Source: an uncultured Rhodospirillaceae bacterium
GTDB taxonomy: Bacteria; Pseudomonadota; Alphaproteobacteria; Rhodospirillales; UBA2165
Direction: 5' to 3'
DNA: 64,000 nt
NCBI GenBank assembly: GCA_913020445.1
Contig: CAJWAR010000010.1
Span: forward strand, 1-64,000
A program made the translations under genes and the position numbers. Below are positions 46,722-55,602 of this stretch, in pieces. Below the pieces are notes generated by a model. That model did no database searches, was not told the origin of the DNA, and saw only the letters and a program-made list of their open reading frames with translations. The first letter of the stretch is position 1, and every line of letters starts with the position of its first letter.

Positions 46722-47609
46722 TTATTTGCGGCGATCTATCACAAAACCTGCCAAATCACGGAGAAGATTGCCTTTTTCGCCGAAAATCTCAAGATGTTTC
46801 ATCGCTTGATCGGTTAAAATCTCGGCCTGCTCATGCGCGCGCTCCACACCCAGCAGCGAAACAAATGTCGCTTTACCAGCAGCTTCATCCTTATTTATTG
46901 CTTTGCCAAGTTCTTTTGCATCGCCTTCAACGTCTAACAGATCGTCGGTGATTTGAAAGGCGAGGCCGATATCGTGGGCATAGGCGCTCAATAAATGGCG
47001 TTGAGTATCGCTCGCTTTGCCGAGTATTGCGCCAGCTTGGCAGGAACAATTAATCAGCGCCCCCGTCTTCATACGCTGCAGCCGGGTAATTTCAGAGACA
47101 CTGAGGGTATGATCTTCGGCGACAAGGTCGAGCATCTGCCCGCCCACCATGCCATGCGCACCGATGGCGCGGGCTACTTCAAGAACCAGATCACTACGCA
47201 CCTTGGCAGAATCGTGAGTATCGACATCGCTCATTACTTCGAACGCTAGTGTCAGCAAGGCATCACCCGCCAAAATCGCCGTCGCTTCGCCAAATTTAAC
47301 ATGACAGCTCGGCTTACCGCGCCTGACCTCGTCATCATCCATCGCCGGCAAATCATCGTGGATCAGCGAATAGGTATGCACCATTTCGATCGCCGCCGCG
47401 ACGCGTTCAGAGCAGGCCCGTGAGACATTAAAAAGATCGGCGCAGGCTAAGACGAGAAATGGCCGGAGACGTTTGCCGCCTGCCATCACGGTGTATCGCA
47501 TCGCCTCAATAACTTGCGCTTCGGGACCGCTGCCGACTGGAATTAGTTTCAGGAGAGCCGTTTCAGTGGCGGCAGCGGCATCGGTTAGGGCATCTTTAAA
47601 TTCACTCAA
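46722..47609 (-). CDS. ispA: Polyprenyl (farnesyl) diphosphate synthase
   Basis: Joins isopentenyl and allylic diphosphates to farnesyl diphosphate. The 295 residues include GGKRLRPFLVL, the first aspartate-rich motif DDLPAMDDDEVRRGKP and the second DDLLD in FQITDDLLDVEGD. The five residues before the first motif (HTYSLIH) fit a short C15-type product. It lies between xseB (12-bp gap) and dxs. Confidence 0.96.
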   Translation of the reverse strand: MSEFKDALTDAAAATETALLKLIPVGSGPEAQVIEAMRYTVMAGGKRLRPFLVLACADLFNVSRACSERVAAAIEMVHTYSLIHDDLPAMDDDEVRRGKPSCHVKFGEATAILAGDALLTLAFEVMSDVDTHDSAKVRSDLVLEVARAIGAHGMVGGQMLDLVAEDHTLSVSEITRLQRMKTGALINCSCQAGAILGKASDTQRHLLSAYAHDIGLAFQITDDLLDVEGDAKELGKAINKDEAAGKATFVSLLGVERAHEQAEILTDQAMKHLEIFGEKGNLLRDLAGFVIDRRK

Positions 47610-47621
47610 AAAACGCTGCCT

Positions 47622-47897
47622 CTATGAAATTTCAACGGGTTCCGCAATCGCGTCACCGTCCGGTCCAACCGATATTTTTTCAATTCGCGCTTTGGCTTCG
47701 CGCAATTTTGCTTCGCAGTGCTTTTTCAACAATGTCCCCCGTTCATAAGCGCCAATTGCTTCATCGAGTTTGTTGGCGCCTTGCTCAAGATCGCCGACAA
47801 TTTCTTCAAGCTCGGCAAGGGCATCCTCAAAACTCATTTTTTTGATATCTGCCGGAATTTTATCTGCAGCTTTATCTGCAGTTTTATCTGCCGCCAT
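47622..47897 (-). CDS. xseB: Exodeoxyribonuclease VII small subunit
   Basis: A 91-residue XseB. The core MSFEDALAELEEIVGDLEQGANKLDEAIGAYERGTLLKKHCEAKL is complete. I start at the ATG at 47897, with AAGGG 8 nt upstream, rather than 25 codons further up. The N-terminal lead before the core is an Ala-Asp-Lys repeat made by a 12-bp tandem DNA repeat and is not family-conserved. The large subunit xseA is not in the window. First gene of the isoprenoid block. Confidence 0.93.
   Translation of the reverse strand: MAADKTADKAADKIPADIKKMSFEDALAELEEIVGDLEQGANKLDEAIGAYERGTLLKKHCEAKLREAKARIEKISVGPDGDAIAEPVEIS
47859..47894 (-). repeat. 12-bp tandem repeat in the xseB 5' end
   Basis: Three near-identical 12-bp units reading TTTATCTGC-x3 on the plus strand. 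They encode the repeated A-D-K lead of XseB and probably arose by slippage. Confidence 0.75.
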
Positions 47898-48001
47898 ATC
47901 CCCTACCCTTGTGCCAAAATCGGTGCTGTAATTTTGCCGCGGAGTGTACGCTTCCGTTCCCCCATCCGGCAAACAGAAATACGCGCCTTGGCTTGAGAAG
48001 T

Positions 48002-48937
48002 TTAGGGAGACTGAATCCCCATCATTGCGTTCACATGAACCGTGACACTTTCAGCGAGGGCGTCGAGATCGTAGCCGCCTTCCAGCGTTGAAACGACGCG
48101 GCCATCGCAGCAGTCATCGGCAACTGCCAAAAGCTCTTCAGTTATCCAGGCAAAGTCGGTGGTGGTGACGTTGAGTTGGCACAAGGGGTCTTGAATATGA
48201 GCGTCGAAGCCGGCGGATATCAGTAATAAATCAGGATTGAAATCCCGGAGCGCGGGCAATATGACATCGGTGTAGGCAGCGCGGAACAGCTCTGACCCGC
48301 TGCCCGGGCTGAGTGGCACATTGACGATATTACCGATCCCCGTTTCCGAAGCGGCCCCGGTCCCCGGATAAGCTGGGAACTGATGGCTTGAGCCATAGAA
48401 CAAGCTCGCATCCGCATCAAACATGTGTTGGGTGCCGTTACCGTGATGAACGTCGAAATCAATCACCGCCACTTTATCGAGGCCGTGTTGGTTTTGCGCA
48501 TGCTTGGCGGCAATGGCGATATTGTTAAACAAACAAAACCCCATGGCCTGAGCGCGCTCGGCATGATGACCGGGCGGGCGAAGCGCGCAAAAGGCATTGT
48601 CAGCATCACCTGAGATCACCTCATCAACCGCTTGGCAGATACCGCCGACGGCGCGCAATGCCGCCTCACCCGACCCCGGTGATAAAATGGTATCGGGATC
48701 AAGCTGAGCGTAGCCAGCGGCAGGAACGGCTGCCAAAATATGGTCGATATATCCCGGATCATGCATCAGGGCGATGACATCCGGCGTCGTCTCCAGTGCT
48801 TCAATTCGAGTAAGTGTGTCGAACTCAGAGTTGGCGAGAGCCGCCATGACCGCTCTCAAACGATCGGGGGATTCCGGGTGATGCGGTCCCGGCTCATGGG
48901 TTAGGCAGGCAGGATGCGAGTAGAAATGCGTTGCCAC
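48002..48937 (-). CDS. Histone deacetylase family (acetoin utilisation/acetylpolyamine) hydrolase
   Basis: A 311-residue zinc-dependent amidohydrolase. RPPGHHAERAQAMGFCLFNN and DFDVHHGNGTQ hold the general bases and zinc ligands; SAGFDAH and LEGGYDL complete the site. I choose the GTG at 48937 because AAGGA lies 8 nt upstream; the TTG nine codons earlier has no such site. Bacterial members deacetylate polyamines or proteins. It lies 104 bp before xseB on the same strand. Confidence 0.93.
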   Translation of the reverse strand: MATHFYSHPACLTHEPGPHHPESPDRLRAVMAALANSEFDTLTRIEALETTPDVIALMHDPGYIDHILAAVPAAGYAQLDPDTILSPGSGEAALRAVGGICQAVDEVISGDADNAFCALRPPGHHAERAQAMGFCLFNNIAIAAKHAQNQHGLDKVAVIDFDVHHGNGTQHMFDADASLFYGSSHQFPAYPGTGAASETGIGNIVNVPLSPGSGSELFRAAYTDVILPALRDFNPDLLLISAGFDAHIQDPLCQLNVTTTDFAWITEELLAVADDCCDGRVVSTLEGGYDLDALAESVTVHVNAMMGIQSP

Positions 48938-49019
48938 AGAAGATTCCTTTTCAATTGTACGCAATGCGGTCAGACATTAAAGTGTCTCGATTAAACCAGT
49001 AAAATGAAAGTACCGCAAT

Positions 49020-49826
49020 TTGAGTAAAACGATAAAGCGATATAAAGGAGTCAAAAGCGCCGAGCGCCTTTTGATGCTGATCGAAACGCTCAATCATCTC
49101 AAAGGCGCCAAAGTTGCCGAGCTCGCCGAAGCCACAGGATTTTCCCGGCCGGCCGTCTATCGCCTGCTCAACGCGCTGGACTCATTTGGCTATGTCCGCC
49201 TGCAGGAATCTGACGATCGTTATTATTTAACCCATCTGGTGCGCCGCCTGAGCGATGGCTTTGGCGAAGAAGATTGGGTGCAAAGTATCGCCGCGCCAAT
49301 CTTGCAGGAGGCCGTCGAAGAAATTACCTGGCCGGTCGATCTTATAACCTTTCTCAACGACGCCATGTATATCCGCGAAACGACCCGCAGCTATAGTCCG
49401 TTTACCATCGATTGGGTTTCGGTGGGTGAGCGCCTGCCGATGCTGGTCACTTCCGTCGGTCGCGCCTATTTAAGTTTCTGTCCGGAGCCCGAGCAACTGG
49501 AAATATTGGAAAGCCTGCAACGCTCTGATGATGAGTTTGACCGGCTGGCGCTCAATAAAACCTATGTTCGGAATATTATTAAAACAACGCGCCAACGCGG
49601 CTATGGCAAGCGCGATGATGGCTTTCACACGAACCGCAAAACCTCGAGCATTGCCGTGCCGATCATGAATGAAAACCGCGTCGCTGCAACGCTTGCCATC
49701 ACTTTCATATCCTCCGCCGCAACGCCCGAAGAAATTGCTGAACGGCATCTGGAGGCCTTAAAATCAGCCGCCCATAAGATTGAAGTTGAAGTAAAAAACG
49801 CCAAAACTTGGGGAACTCTGCTGTAA
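49020..49826 (+). CDS. IclR family transcriptional regulator
   Basis: A 268-residue IclR protein. An N-terminal winged helix (SAERLLMLIETL, then KVAELAEATGFSRPAVYRLLNAL, then a DDRYYLT wing) is followed by the effector domain with VGRAYLSFCPE and RKTSSIAVPIMNENRV. An in-frame stop shortly upstream limits the start to TTG at 49020, unless an internal codon is used. The domain order and VSVGERLPMLVTSVGRAYL resemble MhpR-type activators of aromatic catabolism. It has no obvious target beside it. Confidence 0.9.
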   Translation: MSKTIKRYKGVKSAERLLMLIETLNHLKGAKVAELAEATGFSRPAVYRLLNALDSFGYVRLQESDDRYYLTHLVRRLSDGFGEEDWVQSIAAPILQEAVEEITWPVDLITFLNDAMYIRETTRSYSPFTIDWVSVGERLPMLVTSVGRAYLSFCPEPEQLEILESLQRSDDEFDRLALNKTYVRNIIKTTRQRGYGKRDDGFHTNRKTSSIAVPIMNENRVAATLAITFISSAATPEEIAERHLEALKSAAHKIEVEVKNAKTWGTLL

Positions 49827-50016
49827 TTTCCGGGCTCAATTAAAAGTGAAACAACTGTGACGTATGGGAGATTGCTGTTTTCGCTTTAATTAACTAAGTT
49901 AAAGCCCTGAAAATGGGAGATGTCGGACAATATTAATCAACGATTACGGGTTTTTTATTACTAGTTTTTTATTATAAAATTTAAAAAAATAACGACGGAA
50001 TTACATAATTCATCCG

Positions 50017-50041
50017 TTATACCCCAGTTAATGGGGTATAA
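50017..50041. promoter_or_regulatory. Palindromic operator candidate upstream of the efflux operon
   Basis: A perfect 10-bp inverted repeat, TTATACCCCA and TGGGGTATAA, with a 5-bp centre GTTAA. It lies 54 bp before the first codon of the efflux adaptor, the right place for repressor binding. The ArsR-type protein encoded at the end of the same operon is one candidate, but its relatives usually bind more AT-rich sites. Confidence 0.5.
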
Positions 50042-50094
50042 ATTTACCGAAGCGAACATTCCGAAGGCAAAGTACCTGGAGGAATTGTTCCCGG

Positions 50095-51891
50095 ATGATT
50101 TGGGGAGACTTTATTAAAATGCGTTTTACCGTACAAAAATCTAAAAGTGATTCCTTCGACCAACTTAAACTAATAGGCGTGATTGGCCTGTTGGCTTTGT
50201 TACTCACCAGTTTTACGGCAATTGAAACAGCTCGAGCACAAGGTCTCAGTCAGGATCAACGCCGCGCGATTATCCAAGGTCTCTCTGACGAGGAACGGCA
50301 AAAATTCTTTGGCATGAGCCAGGAAGACAAACAAAAGTTTTTTCAGGCTAAAGCAAAAGCATCAGGTGGAACCGGCGGTCAGTCTGCAGCACGGCCTGGA
50401 GGTGGCCGTCCAGGTGGTGGTCCAGGTGGCGGACGTCGCGGTGGCCGTCCACCAACCCTGGTCGAGCTTGCAGATGTCGTGCGTGAACCATTGGTCCAAA
50501 CCTTCCCCATTACCGGCCGCCTCGTGGCCAGCCAAAAAAGTGCTATTGCGGCGCGTATTAAAGGCAGTGTCCGGAAAATTCTTGTCGAAGTTGGCGACCG
50601 CGTCAAAGCCGGTCAGGTGTTGGCACAACTTGATGTTGACCGCCTCAAATTGGAGGCTGAACTCCGCAGTGCCGATGTTCTGGCAGCACGCGCTAAATGG
50701 AAAACGGCGCAGGCCCAGGTGGGCCTTGTTAGTCAAGAACTTAAACGCCTTCAACGTCTGCGAAAATCAGCGGCATTTAGCCAGGCCCGGTTTGAAGATA
50801 AAAAGCAGGAAGTCGTGAAGGCTAAATCAGCAGTCGACGAAACCGCCGCGGCACTGAAGCGCGCCCGGGCGCAACGCGATCTCGCCCGCATCGATTTAAA
50901 AGATGCCACCATCCGCGCACCCTACCCTGGCGTCATCTTGGTGCGTCACGTTTCGCCGGGCGCCTATATCAATGCCGGCTCACCAATTGTAACTCTGATG
51001 GATGATGAATCTCTGGAGATCGAAGCGGACGTGCCGTCGATCCGCCTGGCTGGTGTACCAGAAGGCCGTGTCGTCGACATCCTGCTAGATAACAACACCA
51101 AGATTAAGGCCGCCGTTCGCGCCATCATACCGGATGAGAATCCCCTCGCCCGTACCCGCGCCGTTCGATTAGCGCCTGATTTATCCGGCACCAAATCCAA
51201 ACTTGTCGCCAATCAAAGTGTCGTCCTGGAAGTGCCGCAAGGCGATACCCGTACTGTCATCGCCGTGTCGAAAGACGCCATTGTTAACCGTCAATCAGGC
51301 AAAATTGTTTACGTCTTCCAAAACGGTACGGTTCGCCCGGCCAACATCGAGATCGGCGAATCATTCGGCGGAAAATTTGAAATCTTGTCGGGCCTTCAGC
51401 CCGGTCAAAAAGTAGTCGTCAAAGGCAATGAGCTGCTGCGTCCCGGCCAACGAGTCCGGGTAAAAAGATCGGGCGGTCGTTCGGGTGGCAGACCCAGCGC
51501 CAGTCTTTCAGGAGATCGTCCAGGCGGACAACAAAGTGGCCGGCCGGGTGGCAACTCCAATCGCCGCGCGCTGATCCAAAGTTTAAGCCCGGAAGAACGT
51601 CAAAAATTCTTCGCCATGAGCCAGGATGAAAAACGCGCCTTTTTCCAATCGCGCAGTAAAGCTGCGGGCGGAAGTAGCGGTGCCTCTGCCTCACCCCTGC
51701 GTCGCGGTGGGGATGCTGGCGCTGGCAACCGCGGCGGCGGTCAACAGGGCGGTGGTAGCAGCGGCATACCGCGGGAAAAACGCCGCGCACTTATTCAAAG
51801 CCTGAGCCCTGAAGAACGTCAAAAATTCTTTTCGCTGAGCCCGGAAGAAAAACAGAAATTCTTCCGTGAGAAAGCTGGGGGTGCTTCCTGA
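50095..51891 (+). CDS. RND efflux adaptor (membrane fusion protein) with extra helical repeats
   Basis: A 598-residue periplasmic adaptor. A signal peptide ends near residue 48 (ARA). The core (about 120-455) is a normal HlyD/AcrA-like adaptor: biotinyl-lipoyl halves KSAIAARIKGSVRKILVEVGDRV and IRAPYPGVILVR around a coiled coil, then a beta-barrel. Outside the core are three copies of a 36-residue unit (about 55-90, 490-525 and 563-598) with the pattern RRA-(I/L)-IQ-x-LS-x-EERQKFF-x2-S-x2-(D/E)K-x2-FF, separated by Gly/Arg/Pro-rich linkers. Ordinary adaptors lack these. The start may be 50095 or the ATG at 50119. It overlaps the pump gene (TGATG). Confidence 0.92.
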   Translation: MIWGDFIKMRFTVQKSKSDSFDQLKLIGVIGLLALLLTSFTAIETARAQGLSQDQRRAIIQGLSDEERQKFFGMSQEDKQKFFQAKAKASGGTGGQSAARPGGGRPGGGPGGGRRGGRPPTLVELADVVREPLVQTFPITGRLVASQKSAIAARIKGSVRKILVEVGDRVKAGQVLAQLDVDRLKLEAELRSADVLAARAKWKTAQAQVGLVSQELKRLQRLRKSAAFSQARFEDKKQEVVKAKSAVDETAAALKRARAQRDLARIDLKDATIRAPYPGVILVRHVSPGAYINAGSPIVTLMDDESLEIEADVPSIRLAGVPEGRVVDILLDNNTKIKAAVRAIIPDENPLARTRAVRLAPDLSGTKSKLVANQSVVLEVPQGDTRTVIAVSKDAIVNRQSGKIVYVFQNGTVRPANIEIGESFGGKFEILSGLQPGQKVVVKGNELLRPGQRVRVKRSGGRSGGRPSASLSGDRPGGQQSGRPGGNSNRRALIQSLSPEERQKFFAMSQDEKRAFFQSRSKAAGGSSGASASPLRRGGDAGAGNRGGGQQGGGSSGIPREKRRALIQSLSPEERQKFFSLSPEEKQKFFREKAGGAS

Positions 51892-54800
51892 TGCCGTTGA
51901 TCGAACTCGCCATCAAAAGACCGGTCGCAGTTTTGTCCGTCGTTATGATGGTCGTGCTGATGGGGTTTGTTGCTTTGCAGCTCATCCCCATTCAATTGAC
52001 GCCGGATTTGCGTAAACCCGTTGTCGCGATCTTTACTCCCTGGCCTGGTGCCTCGCCGATAGAAGTTGAGCGCGAGATTACCACGCGCCAGGAAGAAGCT
52101 CTGACCGGCCTTGATGGCTTGGAAGAAATCGCCAGCACCAGCCGCGATGGTTTATCGCGCATTCGTCTCGAGTTCGCAATCGATACCAATATGGATAAGG
52201 CGCTGATGTTGATCGGCAATTCCTTGACCAATATCTCCGGCATTCCAGATGATGCAAAACAGCCGCGTATCCGCACGCGAGACTCGGAAGACAACCCAAT
52301 TGCCTGGTTTGTTATTAATAAACTTCCCGGCAACGAAAGAGACATCCAGACTTACGGGGCATTCCTCCAGGATTTTCTGGCCGACCGGCTTGAACGAATT
52401 CCCGGTATTGCGCTGGCCAATATCTATGGCGGCAAGCGCCGCGAAATCCAAGTGATTGTTGATCCGCAAAAAATGGCCCGGTTTGGTTTAGCTGTTCCGG
52501 ATGTCGTAAATGCGATGCGAAATGCCAATGCTTCAGTTTCGGCAGGCGTCGTTGAGGAAGGTAAGCGGCGCTACATCGTTCGTACCGACAATGAATTAGT
52601 TAATGAAGAACGAATTGAAAATTTGATCATTCGAACCCAAGTCGATCAAAGCACCGGCCGGATTGCGCGCGTACGCGTTTCAGATGTTGCCGAGATTAGC
52701 TTCAGCTTTAAAAAGGCCTCCACCTACATCCTCAATAACGGCAATAAATCGATTGTCTCAAACGTTGTGCGTGACACCGGCGTCAATGTCATCGAAGTGA
52801 TGGAAAATGTGCGGGCCGCCATCAAAGAGCTCAACGAAGGCGCGATGCGTCAGGCCGGCCTTGTCCTGCGTCAAGTCCATGATGACACGATTTACATCAA
52901 CTCGGCGATTGGTCTGGTACAGCAAAACATCCTGGTTGGCGGCTTGTTGGCAGCACTCATATTAATGCTGTTCCTGCGCTCGATCAGGGCGACGGTTATT
53001 ATCTCGCTGGCCATTCCAGTGTCCGTGATCGGCTCATTCGTGGCGATGGCCGCGCTGGGGCGTTCAATTAATGTTATTTCGCTGGCGGGTATCGCCTTTG
53101 CCGTCGGCATGGTGGTCGATGCAGCCATCGTCGTGCTCGAAAACATCTTCCGTTTGAGGCAACAGGGCAAATCACCTTTCGAAGCAGCGCTTCATGGCGC
53201 CAAGCAAGTTTGGGGTGCGGTTTTTGTTTCCGCTCTCACCACGATCATGGTTTTCGTCCCGATTTTGGTGATGAAACTTGAGGTTGGCCAGTTGTTTCGT
53301 GATATCGCGGTGGCAATATCCGTTGCCGTATCATTGTCGTTAATTGTATCAATCACAGTGATCCCAGCACTATCAAATAGAATGCTCGCTGGGCCAGTGA
53401 AGCCCTTTTCAGAAGCTTTCAGAATACCGGTTATTGATCATTTTGCGAGATTCTTTTATCGCTTTGCCCTCGGCTATGCCCGTCGGGTGGTCCATAATAA
53501 AAAGCTGGCGCTGGCAACAATTGTTGTTGTCTGCGGCGTCACGGGTGTCGCCACATGGGCCTTTTTACCGAAGCTTGAATACTTACCTGAAGGCAATCGT
53601 AATCTTATTATCGCGCGGATCGCGACGCCGCCCGGCTACAATCTGGATGCGGTGCGTCAAATTGCCGCCAACACATTCCAACGCTTGCGGCCAAATTTAA
53701 CTTCACCGACTGGTGATCCTAAGCAGGAAGCAGGCGGACCGGTGAAAATGAGCCGTTTTTGGTTTGTTATTCGGCGCGGCTTCACCATCGCCGCCGGGGC
53801 TGCTGTTGATCCATCACGGGCCAAGGAACTTATTCCGATTATCCGCCGGGCCATTTTCCAAGAACCGGGCAGCCGTGGCTTTGTCTTCCAGACATCCTTG
53901 TTCGGCCGCGGCTTCGGCGGCGGGAGAAATATCAACTTAGATATATCTGGTCCAAATTTAAACGATGTTTTGGATGTTGCGGGACGCGCCAACGAGATTG
54001 CCGCCCGCATGTTCCCGCGTAGCCAAGGCAATCAAATTCGGGTTAATCCCGGCCTGCAAAATGCTTCACCGGAAATCCGGCTCGTGCCCGATCCGCGCGC
54101 CTTGTCCGACAACGGTATGACCGCCAAAGAGCTGGGCCAAACCGTCGATGCTTTCAATGATGGCCTCAGGGTGGCCGAAGTTACTGTCGGTGGTAATCGC
54201 ATGGATTTAACCCTCATGGGGCCGGATAAATATGTTGACCGCACGGAGAGTATCAGCAATCTGCCAGTGGTGACACGAAGCGGCTTAATTCTACCGGCAA
54301 GCTCCTTGGCAAAAGTCGTGGTCACCTCGAGCCCCGATCAAATCCGTCATTTAGAGCGCGTTCGTACGGTCACGCTGCGCATCCGGCCATCACGGGCGGT
54401 TGCCTTGGAAGTCGCCATGGATCAAGTCCGCCGTGACGTGATGGATAAATTAAAAGCGGAAGGCTTACCGCCAGGAATCTCAATAAAAATGGGTGGCACG
54501 GCTGATGCACTGACTAAAACCTTTGATAGTATGTTGTTGAATTTATTTCTCGCATTGGTCATAGTATATCTCGTGATGGCAATTTTGTTCGAGAGTTTTA
54601 TCTATCCGTTTATTATTATTTTCACCGTACCGCTGGCGACGGCCGGTGGTGTCGCTGGACTAACCATATTAAACTCGATCCGTTTCCAAGCCTTGGACAT
54701 GTTGACCTTGTTGGGCTTTGTTATTCTGATCGGTATCGTGGTGAACAATGCTATCTTACTGGTTCACCAAACACTGATACATGTCCGCGAAGAGCACATG

Positions 54801-55079
54801 AACGCAACAGATGCGATTATGGCGGCAACCCGCAATCGTATTCGGCCAATTTTCATGTCGACCTTAACCAGCGTCTTTGGCATGCTGCCCTTGGCAATAT
54901 TCCCGGGCGCCGGTTCTGAGCTTTATAGTGGCTTGGGCTCTGTGGTTATCGGCGGATTGTCATTATCAGCCATTTTAACACTCCTAATTATACCACCCTT
55001 ACTCAGTCTATTTTCGTTCTCATTAAAACCAAAGCATATTGAAGCCTCAGCTGACGTGGTTAACTCGCCAGCGGAATAA
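51891..55079 (+). CDS. RND efflux pump, inner-membrane transporter
   Basis: A 1062-residue AcrB-like pump with twelve helices and two large periplasmic loops. The N-terminus LIELAIKRPVAVLSV and the loop TPWPGASPIEVEREIT are typical. In helix 4 the usual D-D or D-N pair is D-A (GMVVDAAIVVLEN), keeping the first proton-relay aspartate; C-terminal GIVVNNAILLVH is normal. It is coupled to the adaptor by a 1-bp overlap; no outer-membrane channel is adjacent. Substrate unknown; the operon ends with an ArsR regulator. Confidence 0.95.
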   Translation: MPLIELAIKRPVAVLSVVMMVVLMGFVALQLIPIQLTPDLRKPVVAIFTPWPGASPIEVEREITTRQEEALTGLDGLEEIASTSRDGLSRIRLEFAIDTNMDKALMLIGNSLTNISGIPDDAKQPRIRTRDSEDNPIAWFVINKLPGNERDIQTYGAFLQDFLADRLERIPGIALANIYGGKRREIQVIVDPQKMARFGLAVPDVVNAMRNANASVSAGVVEEGKRRYIVRTDNELVNEERIENLIIRTQVDQSTGRIARVRVSDVAEISFSFKKASTYILNNGNKSIVSNVVRDTGVNVIEVMENVRAAIKELNEGAMRQAGLVLRQVHDDTIYINSAIGLVQQNILVGGLLAALILMLFLRSIRATVIISLAIPVSVIGSFVAMAALGRSINVISLAGIAFAVGMVVDAAIVVLENIFRLRQQGKSPFEAALHGAKQVWGAVFVSALTTIMVFVPILVMKLEVGQLFRDIAVAISVAVSLSLIVSITVIPALSNRMLAGPVKPFSEAFRIPVIDHFARFFYRFALGYARRVVHNKKLALATIVVVCGVTGVATWAFLPKLEYLPEGNRNLIIARIATPPGYNLDAVRQIAANTFQRLRPNLTSPTGDPKQEAGGPVKMSRFWFVIRRGFTIAAGAAVDPSRAKELIPIIRRAIFQEPGSRGFVFQTSLFGRGFGGGRNINLDISGPNLNDVLDVAGRANEIAARMFPRSQGNQIRVNPGLQNASPEIRLVPDPRALSDNGMTAKELGQTVDAFNDGLRVAEVTVGGNRMDLTLMGPDKYVDRTESISNLPVVTRSGLILPASSLAKVVVTSSPDQIRHLERVRTVTLRIRPSRAVALEVAMDQVRRDVMDKLKAEGLPPGISIKMGGTADALTKTFDSMLLNLFLALVIVYLVMAILFESFIYPFIIIFTVPLATAGGVAGLTILNSIRFQALDMLTLLGFVILIGIVVNNAILLVHQTLIHVREEHMNATDAIMAATRNRIRPIFMSTLTSVFGMLPLAIFPGAGSELYSGLGSVVIGGLSLSAILTLLIIPPLLSLFSFSLKPKHIEASADVVNSPAE

Positions 55080-55094
55080 TTGATAGGATTCCAA

Positions 55095-55445
55095 ATGAAT
55101 TTTTCAAATAATGAATTTATCACGACGTCGAAAAGGTATGCCGCAAGTGGTTCGATAGTATTAAAATCGATGGCCAACCATCACCGTCTATTGATTCTCT
55201 GCTGCCTTAAAGAGCGGGAATATTCAGTCGGTGAGCTAGAGGACATCGTCGGCCTCAGTCAATCTGCGTTATCTCAGCATCTGGCTAGATTGCGTAAAGA
55301 TGAAATGGTTGAAACCCGGCGCTCCGCGCAGACAATTTATTACAGCTTACCCCAAAATCAGGCACGTAAAATTTTGGACAGCATGTGCTCAATATTCGCC
55401 GATACACAAAATGAGCAGGGTAGCGCACCAATGTCGACCTGCTGA
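55095..55445 (+). CDS. ArsR-family repressor, BigR/SqrR-like
   Basis: A 116-residue winged-helix protein. KSMANHHRLLILCCL, YSVGELEDIVGLSQSALSQHLARLRKD and ETRRSAQTIYYSL closely follow the BigR/SqrR/YgaV group, which senses persulfides with two cysteines. Here C36/C37 sit in the conserved helix and C98 in the last helix, close to the spacing of the known pair; C116 is terminal. The ATG at 55095 has AGGA 7 nt upstream. It lies 15 bp after the pump gene and 157 bp before a persulfide dioxygenase gene that it probably controls. Confidence 0.9.
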   Translation: MNFSNNEFITTSKRYAASGSIVLKSMANHHRLLILCCLKEREYSVGELEDIVGLSQSALSQHLARLRKDEMVETRRSAQTIYYSLPQNQARKILDSMCSIFADTQNEQGSAPMSTC

Positions 55446-55602
55446 AGGTGAGCCAGTCTCGCTTTTGCGTCAATGGGGGCACTACCATTACTGTCTTTTC
55501 ACGCATAATTTATGTGAAATTTCCGGATTAAAACGATAGACTTGGCTTTTCCGGACTTTCATAGCGAAATTAGAAAAGCGCTGATATCGGGGGTAGGTTC
55601 CA

